A stretch of 22,839 nucleotides of DNA. Origin: JABDPF01 sp036351575. GTDB lineage: Bacteria > Pseudomonadota > Gammaproteobacteria > Xanthomonadales > SZUA-36. Location: contig JAZBPJ010000170.1 of assembly GCA_036351575.1 (NCBI GenBank), positions 1 to 22,839 on the forward strand, given 5' to 3'. The notes below the pieces were generated by a model. It saw only the letters and a list, made by a program, of their open reading frames with translations. It was not told the origin of the DNA and made no database searches. Position numbers and translations under genes: made by a program. Each line of letters opens with the position of its first letter. Positions within the stretch are counted from its first letter, which is position 1. Below are positions 17,708 through 22,839 of the stretch, one piece after another.

Positions 17708-18691
17708 TCAATCGTCCAGCAGAATGACGTCGACGCGGCGGTTCTGGGCGCGGCCTTCCTCGGTCTCGTTGGTCGCGATCGGGAAATCCTGCCCCATGCC
17801 GGCCGCGGTGATGCGGTCCGCGTCGACCCCCAGGGATACCAGCGCCTCGAGAACCGAATCCGCGCGCTGCCGGGAAATCCTCAGGTTGGCCTCCGCGTTG
17901 CCCGTGGAGTCGGTGTGACCCTCGATGCGGATCAACTTGTCCGGCTCGCTCTGCAGCAGGTCGACGACCTCGACGAGGCTTTCCATCGATTCGTCGAGCA
18001 AGCGGGTCTCGCCGGAACGGAAAAGAACGTCGCCCAGCGTCACGACGACGCCGCTTTCGGTCTGGCGCAGCTGCAGGTTTTCCAGCTGCCGCCGCAAGGT
18101 GTTGGCCTGTTCCAGGGCCAGCTCGGTCTCGCGCCGGGCCAGTTCCGCCTCGGTGACGCTGGACGCCGCCAGTGCCCGTGCCTGTGCGGCTTCTTCCTGG
18201 GCCTGCTGCGCACTCTGCTGCGATTCCGCCTCGCGCCGCGCGGCCAATTCGGCTTCCTCTCGTGCGCGCCGCGCATCCTCTGCCGTCGCCTCGGAAATCA
18301 TGCGGGCCTGTTCGGCTTCGAACCGTGCCTGCTCGGCCTCCAGCTGGCTGGCGCGCACCAGGAGATCGTTGCGCTCCTCGCTGAGGCGGATGTATTCGTC
18401 CTCGAGCTGCTCGCGCTGGGCGATGGCGCGCGCGACCTGGATGCGGCGATCGGCCATGTAAATCAGGTGAATGCGGTAGGTGTTGCTGCCTGTCCAGGTC
18501 TCGACCGTGCGCAAGGCGCGTTCGGCCTCGCCCAGCGCCAGCGGCGCGTAACCGGCGAGTTCCTCGTCGGCTTTCAGCTCGTCGAGCTGCGCACGGACCT
18601 GTTCGAGCGCCAGGTCTTTTTTCGGGGCCGAGGTGCAGGCGCTCAGCATCAGCAGGCCCGTGACAAGGGCAAGCGTCACGAATGTTCTCAC
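17708..18691 (-). CDS. OmpA-domain lipoprotein with long coiled coil
   Basis: A 327-residue outer-membrane lipoprotein. The signal peptide ends in lipobox LSAC with Cys19. Residues 20-95 resemble a DUF4398-like helical domain (LDELKADEELAGYAPLALGEAERALRTVE). Residues 95-215 are an alanine/glutamate/arginine-rich coiled coil. Residues 217-327 form an OmpA peptidoglycan-binding domain: LGDVLFRSGETRLLDES, IRIEGHTDSTGNAEANLRIS, RADSVLEALVSLGV and NRRVDVILL. It probably spans from outer membrane to peptidoglycan like Pal or OprF-type proteins. GTG 18691 has GGGGAGGG 6 nt upstream and overlaps the preceding lipoprotein gene by 4 bp. The organisation suggests a two-component envelope structure; the exact role is unknown. 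Confidence 0.88.
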   Translation of the reverse strand: MRTFVTLALVTGLLMLSACTSAPKKDLALEQVRAQLDELKADEELAGYAPLALGEAERALRTVETWTGSNTYRIHLIYMADRRIQVARAIAQREQLEDEYIRLSEERNDLLVRASQLEAEQARFEAEQARMISEATAEDARRAREEAELAARREAESQQSAQQAQEEAAQARALAASSVTEAELARRETELALEQANTLRRQLENLQLRQTESGVVVTLGDVLFRSGETRLLDESMESLVEVVDLLQSEPDKLIRIEGHTDSTGNAEANLRISRQRADSVLEALVSLGVDADRITAAGMGQDFPIATNETEEGRAQNRRVDVILLDD

Positions 18692-19050
18692 TGTACGCCC
18701 TCCCCGTAGGTCGCTTCGAAGTCCTCGAGAAGGATTTCATTCTGCCGGGTCAGCTCGGCAACCCGCGCGCGGATCAGGGCCGTCTTGGTTTTTTCTATCG
18801 CCAGTTCCGAGTTGATCTCCGACTGTTCGATCAGGTAAACGGACTTGTCGTATTGCTTGAACTCGATGCCCTTGTGCGCCTCGGCGAGTTTTTCCCGCGC
18901 AAAACGCAGCTCGACCGGGGAGTGCTCCTCCGCGCCCGCGTTGATCGCGGCCTGGATGGCTTCCTCGGCGTCATTGAAGGCCTCGGGCGCCGGTTTGGGC
19001 ATCGCGCAGGACGCCAGCAGAAGTAGCAGGGGCAGAACAAGGTATCGCAT
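18688..19050 (-). CDS. DUF4398-type lipoprotein
   Basis: A 120-residue protein with a short signal peptide and lipobox LLASC (Cys15). The mature part is helical and charged (AFNDAEEAIQAAINAGAEEHSPVELRFAREKLAEAHKGIE), which matches DUF4398, often found beside OmpA-domain proteins. The same pattern occurs at the N-terminus of the downstream OmpA-like protein, suggesting duplication or an interaction surface. ATG 19050 is chosen because it begins the signal peptide directly; a TTG eleven codons upstream would add charged residues before it. The promoter is at 19083-19111. Function is unknown. Confidence 0.83.
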   Translation of the reverse strand: MRYLVLPLLLLLASCAMPKPAPEAFNDAEEAIQAAINAGAEEHSPVELRFAREKLAEAHKGIEFKQYDKSVYLIEQSEINSELAIEKTKTALIRARVAELTRQNEILLEDFEATYGEGVQ

Positions 19051-19082
19051 TTCGTCGTCAGCCTGGATGAAACCAATCCGCA

Positions 19083-19111
19083 ATTATGACCTATGCCGCC
19101 GACCGAGTTAA
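19083..19111 (-). promoter_or_regulatory. sigma70-like promoter of the lipoprotein pair
   Basis: On the minus strand TTAACT (19111-19106) and CATAAT (19088-19083) are separated by exactly 17 bp. They match the -35 and -10 consensus at 4 of 6 and 5 of 6 positions. The start codon at 19050 lies 32 nt past the -10. The promoter falls in the 81-bp gap after maiA, so the lipoproteins need not be read from the homogentisate promoter. Confidence 0.6.
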
Positions 19112-19131
19112 GCCCCGGCCGATACGCGGTG

Positions 19132-19785
19132 TCATTCCGCGTCCGGCTGGGCCTCTGGCGCCGCGCGGGAAAAGGCCTCGAGGGCGCGGCAGCGGGCGAC
19201 GACTTCGCGAATTCTCGGGTAGGGTTCCATGTCGCACTTGAAACGCTCCGCGTTGTACACCTGCGGAACCAGGTAGCAGTCGGCCAGCCCGGGCTGGTTG
19301 CCGTGACAGAAATCTCCGCTGTCGTCACTGGACAGCCAGGTTTCGACCGCGCGGAAGCCGCGCGCGATCCAGTGCGCGTACCAGGCGCCGTAACGCGCGC
19401 TGTCGAGCCCCATCTCGCCTTTGAGGTACTGCATCACCGACAGGTTGTTCAGCGGCTGGATCTCGGCGCACACGGTCTGAACGAGTCCGCGCACCCGGGC
19501 CCGGCCCTCGGCATCGCGCGGCAGCAGCGGCACCGCCTCGAAACGCTCCTCGAGGTACTCGCAGATCGCCATGGACTGGACGATGACGTGTTCGCCGTGC
19601 ACCAGCACCGGCACCAGCCCCAGCGGGTTCAGCTCACGGTAGTCTTGCCGGTTCTGCTGTCCGCCGTCGCGCACCAGGTGCACCGGGATTTGCCGGTAGG
19701 AAAGGCCCTTGAGATTCAGCGCGATGCGCACGCGGTAGGCCGAAGAACTCCTCCAGTAGTCGTAGAGCTGCAGCGCATCAGCCAT
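19132..19785 (-). CDS. maiA: Maleylacetoacetate isomerase (zeta-class GST)
   Basis: A 217-residue cytosolic glutathione-dependent enzyme that isomerises 4-maleylacetoacetate to 4-fumarylacetoacetate in tyrosine catabolism. The N-terminal thioredoxin-fold domain has LYDYWRSSSAYRVRIALNLKGL with the glutathione-activating serines 13-15. NPLGLVPVLVHGEHVIVQSMAICEYLEE follows, the zeta-class pattern. The C-terminal helical domain has CAEIQPLNNLSVMQYL and GNQPGLADCYLVPQVYNAERF. ATG 19785 overlaps the fah stop by 8 bp; the longer open frame upstream lies inside fah and is rejected. It is the last gene of the operon. Confidence 0.95.
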   Translation of the reverse strand: MADALQLYDYWRSSSAYRVRIALNLKGLSYRQIPVHLVRDGGQQNRQDYRELNPLGLVPVLVHGEHVIVQSMAICEYLEERFEAVPLLPRDAEGRARVRGLVQTVCAEIQPLNNLSVMQYLKGEMGLDSARYGAWYAHWIARGFRAVETWLSSDDSGDFCHGNQPGLADCYLVPQVYNAERFKCDMEPYPRIREVVARCRALEAFSRAAPEAQPDAE

Positions 19786-20761
19786 AGGGCACCACGCGCT
19801 GTTCGATCGCCCCGAAAATGGACCGGCCGGCGGCGTCCAGCATGTCGATGCGCACCGTGTCGCCAAACTGCATGAACGGCGTTTTCGGCTTGCCGTCGGC
19901 GATGATTTCCAGCATGCGGCGCTCGGCCAGGCAGGAGGCCCCGACCGATTCGTCCTGGTTCGCGATGGTGCCCGAACCGACGATGGTTCCGGCAGACAGC
20001 GGCCGGGTGCGGGCGGCGTGCGCGACCAGCTGCGCAAAGTTGAACTGCATGTCCACGCCGGCCTCCGGCTCGCCGAAGGGTTGGCCGTTCAGCCAGGAGC
20101 GCAGCGGCAGGTGGAGCTTCGTGTCGCGCCAGGCGTTCTCGAGTTCATCGGGCGTCACGAGCACCGGCGACAGCGCGGAACGCGGCTTGGACTGCAGGAA
20201 CCCGAAGCCCTTGGCCAGCTCTCCCGGTATCAGGTTGCGCAGGCTGACGTCGTTGACGAGGCCCACGAGCTGGATGTGATCCCCGGCCTGCAGCTCGGAC
20301 ACAGCCATCGGCACGTCGTCGGTGACCACCACGACTTCGGCCTCGAAATCGATGCCGTAATCCTCGCTGACCACCGGGATATCCTCCCGGGGACCAAGGA
20401 AACCGGCCGAGGTCGCCTGGTACATCAGGGGATCCTCGTAAAACGACTCGGGAACCTCCGCCCCCCGGGCCTTGCGCACCCGTTCCACGTGCGGCAGGTA
20501 AGCGCTGCCGTCGACGAACTCCCAGGCGCGCGGCAGGGGCGAGGCCAGCGCGGTGAAATCCAGGCGCGCCGCATCGCTCCGGCCGCCGGCGTTCAGTTCT
20601 TCCGAGACGGCGTTCAGGAGCGGGGCGGCGCGAGACCAGTCCTCGAGCGCTTCCCGCAGCGTCGCCGCGATTTCGGGCACGGCAACATGATGTTTCAGTT
20701 CGCGGTCGACGACGACGAGGCTTCCGTCGCGCCCGCCGGCTTTCAATGATCCCAGTTTCAC
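19778..20761 (-). CDS. fahA: Fumarylacetoacetate hydrolase
   Basis: A 327-residue enzyme of the FAA hydrolase family, the compact bacterial form. It cleaves fumarylacetoacetate to fumarate and acetoacetate. Visible signatures are MYQATSAGFLGPREDIP, DYGIDFEAEVVVVTDDVPM (metal-binding acidic residues), GLVNDVSLRNLIPGELAKGFGFLQSKP, and GTIVGSGTIANQDES near the C-terminus. GTG 20761 is preferred: AGGAG lies 7 nt upstream and it overlaps the hmgA stop by GTGA. The next Met upstream would place the start inside hmgA. Position between dioxygenase and isomerase genes fits the pathway exactly. Confidence 0.93.
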   Translation of the reverse strand: MKLGSLKAGGRDGSLVVVDRELKHHVAVPEIAATLREALEDWSRAAPLLNAVSEELNAGGRSDAARLDFTALASPLPRAWEFVDGSAYLPHVERVRKARGAEVPESFYEDPLMYQATSAGFLGPREDIPVVSEDYGIDFEAEVVVVTDDVPMAVSELQAGDHIQLVGLVNDVSLRNLIPGELAKGFGFLQSKPRSALSPVLVTPDELENAWRDTKLHLPLRSWLNGQPFGEPEAGVDMQFNFAQLVAHAARTRPLSAGTIVGSGTIANQDESVGASCLAERRMLEIIADGKPKTPFMQFGDTVRIDMLDAAGRSIFGAIEQRVVPYG

Positions 20762-21894
20762 GATTCTTCTCCTGCTTTCCATGAGTCGGCGTAACCGCCC
20801 CATTCGATTCTGTTGGCGGCTTCACACGCTTCAAGCGGGTCCCGCGTGTCGATCATCACGGCCACCTCGTCGGTGCCCGGTTTGGGCTGGTCGAAGGCAT
20901 TCTGCAGCGCCTTCGGGTGCGGGCCGTGCGTAAACCCGGCGGGGTGCCAGCTCATCATGCCGGGATGAATGTTGTCCCGGCTGAAAAACTCGCCCCGGTG
21001 GTAAAAGATCACTTCATCATAATCGTCGTTGTTATGGAAGAAGGGCACCTTCAAGGCACCCGGATCGCTTTCGAAAGGCCGGGGCGCAAAGGTGCAGACC
21101 ACGAAGCGGTTGGCGACAAAGGTGGTATGCGCCGACGGCGGCAGGTGATAGCGGTCGCTGAGCAGCGGCCGGATGTCGCGCCAGTTGATGCGCACCGGCG
21201 CCAGGTCGCCTTTCCAGCCGACCGCGTCCAGCGGGTTGAAGGGATACACGATGCGGCTGGCCGCGCCGCGTTGCTTCACCCTGACTTCCCATTCATTTTC
21301 ATCCTGCTGGGCCAGGAACGCTTCGTCGATGACCGGGGTGTCCAGCACCGCGGGGTCGAACACGGCGTGGGGACCGACCATGCCCCGGTCCGGCAGCATG
21401 TAGGCGCCGCCCGTGGCCTCGATCAGCAGCAGGCGCAGGGGTGCACCGGTCTCGACGCGCCACATGGTGCTGCGCGGCAAGACCACGTAGTCGCCTGCAC
21501 GGATCTCCATCCGCCCGTAGTCGCAAAACAGTTCCGCACTCCCCTCGTGCACGAACAACAATTCGTCGCCGTCGGCGTTGCGGAACAGGTGGTCCATTGA
21601 CGACGACGTTTCCCAGGTCCGTATGCGCGCATGGGCGTTCACGAGCAATTCGGCCGCATCCATCGGCCCCGGCCCGAAACCGTCCAGCTGGACCGTATCG
21701 TAGGCCCGGGGCCTCAACGGGCCTTCGAACCGGGCCCAGCCGGTTGGCGGCCGCCGATGATACATGTGCGTTGCCGGCCCAAAGAAACCCTCGCGGCCCA
21801 GTTCGCGCTCCCAGGTGTCTTGCGGAAGGTCGCAATGCGCCTGTCGCGAAGCGAGCCCCTCGCTGCGCGGAAATGAAATCCAGTGTCGTGACAT
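20758..21894 (-). CDS. hmgA: Homogentisate 1,2-dioxygenase (short form)
   Basis: A 378-residue cupin-type Fe(II) dioxygenase that opens the homogentisate ring to maleylacetoacetate. The cupin core includes DHLFRNADGDELLFVHEGSAELF (101-123) and RAGDYVVLPRSTMW. The active-site stretch FFHNNDDYDEVIFYHRGEF (285-303) supplies His287 and Glu294, and SWHPAGFTHGPHP (315-327) the later histidines. It is about 50-60 residues shorter than the classical 430-445-residue enzyme. The His-to-Glu spacing is one residue longer than in human HGD as I remember it. ATG 21894 has AGGAG 8 nt upstream; an in-frame GTG at 21903 lies too close to that site. It is the first gene of the hmgA-fah-maiA operon. The pathway context makes the substrate likely. 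Confidence 0.88.
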   Translation of the reverse strand: MSRHWISFPRSEGLASRQAHCDLPQDTWERELGREGFFGPATHMYHRRPPTGWARFEGPLRPRAYDTVQLDGFGPGPMDAAELLVNAHARIRTWETSSSMDHLFRNADGDELLFVHEGSAELFCDYGRMEIRAGDYVVLPRSTMWRVETGAPLRLLLIEATGGAYMLPDRGMVGPHAVFDPAVLDTPVIDEAFLAQQDENEWEVRVKQRGAASRIVYPFNPLDAVGWKGDLAPVRINWRDIRPLLSDRYHLPPSAHTTFVANRFVVCTFAPRPFESDPGALKVPFFHNNDDYDEVIFYHRGEFFSRDNIHPGMMSWHPAGFTHGPHPKALQNAFDQPKPGTDEVAVMIDTRDPLEACEAANRIEWGGYADSWKAGEES

Positions 21895-21927
21895 GCCGAC
21901 CACTCCTGATTCTTGCGGTGGACGGAT

Positions 21928-21956
21928 ATATTAGTTACATTTGTAACTATTTGCAA
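21928..21956 (-). promoter_or_regulatory. Promoter of the homogentisate operon with palindromic operator in its spacer
   Basis: On the minus strand TTGCAA (21956-21951) and TAATAT (21933-21928) are 17 bp apart. Between them a perfect palindrome, TAGTTACA-TT-TGTAACTA (21932-21949), fills the spacer. A repressor bound there would block RNA polymerase directly. A divergent marR promoter (TTGCGG 21913-21918 and TACATT 21936-21941, 17-bp spacing) overlaps the same site, consistent with autorepression. The palindrome is seen directly; regulator identity is inferred from adjacency. Confidence 0.7.
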
Positions 21957-21972
21957 CCGACGCAGCGCGACC

Positions 21973-22491
21973 ATGCCGACAAACGATTTCGACCTCGAAC
22001 ACTTCCTTCCCTACCGGATCTCGTTGCTGGCCAACACCATCAGCCAGGGCATCGCGTCGCACTACCGCGATGAGCACGGCATCACCGCGGCCGAGTGGCG
22101 GGTCCTGGCCGTGCTGGGGCGTTTTCCCGGCTCTACCGCCAGCCGGCTGGCGCAGCGCACGGCAATGGACAAGGTCGCGATCCATCGCGCCATCAAGTCG
22201 CTGCTCGCCCGGCGACTGATAGAGCGCAAGACCGACCGGAAAGACCGCCGGCGCCGGCGCCTGTTTATCACCGCACCGCTGGGCCGGGCCGTGTTCGACG
22301 ACATCGTGCCGCGCGCCCGGCGCTTCGAACAGGAACTGCTCAGCGCCCTGTCTTCCGCTGAGGCCCGGCTGCTGCAGGGCGTTCTCGATAAACTTCAAAA
22401 TGCCGCCGAAAAAAGCCTTGCTGACCAGGCAATCAGCCTTTCGAGCGAAGCCCCGCGGACAGGGTCGCCGCTCCAGGGCGATGAAGCATAG
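21973..22491 (+). CDS. MarR-family transcriptional regulator
   Basis: A 172-residue winged-helix regulator. N-terminal dimerisation helices (LEHFLPYRISLLANTISQGIAS) precede the HTH core: GITAAEWRVLAVLGRFPG, then TASRLAQRTAMDKVAIHRAIKSLLARRLIERK. The wing is TDRKDRRRRRLFITAPLGRAV, with the conserved D-x-R-R of MarR proteins. The C-terminal helix closes the dimer. ATG 21973 is chosen; upstream in-frame codons run through the operator. It is divergent from hmgA with 78 bp between starts and a palindrome in the middle. It probably represses the homogentisate operon and itself, and is relieved by homogentisate or another pathway intermediate (inference). Confidence 0.92.
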   Translation: MPTNDFDLEHFLPYRISLLANTISQGIASHYRDEHGITAAEWRVLAVLGRFPGSTASRLAQRTAMDKVAIHRAIKSLLARRLIERKTDRKDRRRRRLFITAPLGRAVFDDIVPRARRFEQELLSALSSAEARLLQGVLDKLQNAAEKSLADQAISLSSEAPRTGSPLQGDEA

Positions 22492-22556
22492 CGACAGCCT
22501 TCCCGGGCCCAAGGCCGCGGAAGCGGGCGGATTCGATGAGGAGTGGTAAGCCCCAA

Positions 22557-22720
22557 GGCCCCTGCGTAACGCCTGTGAACGTTGCGAGAGCGCCGGACAA
22601 ATTCTCTCAATTACCGTTCTGGAGTGAGGAGCATAGCCAGAGCTATGTGACGAGCGAAGAATCGGTGAGTGAGCGGATTTGAACAAGCTATCGGCCGCGA
22701 ACAGGCATTACACAGGGGCC
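22557..22720. repeat. 164-bp near-palindromic element with 20-bp terminal inverted repeats (MITE-like)
   Basis: The ends match as inverted repeats at 18 of 20 positions: 22557-22576 (GGCCCCTGCGTAACGCCTGT) against 22701-22720, with two transition differences. The exact centre is the hairpin CATAGC-CAGA-GCTATG (22632-22647). Intermediate stretches also pair imperfectly: AGAACGGT and GAGAATTTG in one arm face AGAATCGGT and GCGGATTTG in the other. The whole element could fold into one long hairpin. No target-site duplication is evident and no transposase is nearby. It could be a miniature transposable element, a REP/ERIC-like repeat or a structured RNA. Confidence 0.65.
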
Positions 22721-22728
22721 CCATAAAA

Positions 22729-22760
22729 AGAAGCCAGGAGTAGCAGCTCTCCTGGCTTCT
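22729..22760 (-). terminator. Intrinsic terminator facing a minus-strand gene beyond the window
   Basis: A perfect 12-bp stem (AGAAGCCAGGAG / CTCCTGGCTTCT) closes an 8-nt loop. On the minus strand it runs into TTTTTA, the proper polarity for transcription entering from the right. On the plus strand the stem is followed by AAAACAAC, so it is unlikely to serve marR. Confidence 0.78.
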
Positions 22761-22801
22761 AAAACAACCCGAAAAGAAGGGAGTTCGGGCTGTCTCGCTG
22801 C

Positions 22802-22838
22802 GGATCCGCCGGCACAGGGAATGTGAGGAGGCGGATCC
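22802..22838. repeat. Inverted repeat at the right window edge
   Basis: GGATCCGCC (22802-22810) and GGCGGATCC (22830-22838) form a perfect 9-bp inverted repeat around 19 nt. It may be part of the untranslated end of a minus-strand gene outside the window or of another repeat. No coding frame is evident. Confidence 0.5.
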
Positions 22839-22839
22839 C

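Larger units (their letters stand above)
22492..22839. other. Non-coding stretch after marR
   Basis: No credible gene is seen in these 348 bases. A minus-strand frame that crosses the region (to 22686) runs antisense through marR and through a palindrome, and looks like no known protein. The region holds the palindromic element at 22557-22720, a minus-facing terminator at 22729-22760 and an inverted repeat at the window edge. A 6-bp repeat CCCGAA/TTCGGG (22768-22789) lies between the last two. marR itself has no obvious intrinsic terminator. Confidence 0.6.

Noticed and set aside
21931..22686. A 251-codon minus-strand frame opposite marR
   Set aside because: It runs through the palindromic element and antisense to marR. 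Such frames are commonly annotated as hypothetical proteins but show no coding features here.

Overview
The window reads as a chromosomal segment of a GC-rich gammaproteobacterium, possibly near the Xanthomonadales/Chromatiales. This rests on a PhoP/PhoQ-type pair, DusA, the etfD-etfBA-aacS order and a XanB2-like chorismatase; it is inference, because no rRNA or other taxonomic marker is present. About 22 genes are packed with 1-23 bp overlaps. No tRNA, CRISPR array, prophage or transposase gene was seen.

Left block (1-5376, minus strand): dusA, a small secreted PepSY-like protein, a PhoP-like regulator, a PhoQ-like kinase, mazG and rmuC (cut by the window edge). All six run in one direction. 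A 191-bp divergent region then leads to a plus-strand operon (5568-10772) of four overlapping genes: a DevB-type membrane fusion protein, a DevC-type permease, a DevA-type ATPase fused to a GAF domain, and a patatin-like esterase carrying a cyclic-nucleotide-binding domain. I read this as a lipid export/remodelling module with two ligand-sensing domains. It is the best candidate here for an undescribed system.

Centre (10864-17126, plus): etfD (ETF-ubiquinone oxidoreductase), etfB, etfA, aacS (acetoacetyl-CoA synthetase) and a FkbO/Hyg5/XanB2-family chorismatase form one unit that ends in a strong terminator shared with a convergent DUF465/YdcH-like gene. To its right on the minus strand are a DUF4398 lipoprotein and an OmpA-domain lipoprotein with their own sigma70-like promoter.

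Right block (19132-22491): a homogentisate (tyrosine/phenylalanine) catabolic operon hmgA-fah-maiA on the minus strand, divergent from a marR-family regulator. A perfect 18-bp palindrome fills the -35/-10 spacer of the catabolic promoter. The pathway ends in fumarate and acetoacetate, and the acetoacetate can be used by the AacS encoded about 5 kb away. Past marR there is no convincing gene. That stretch holds a 164-bp near-palindromic element with 20-bp terminal inverted repeats (MITE-like), a terminator facing a minus-strand gene beyond the edge, and another inverted repeat.
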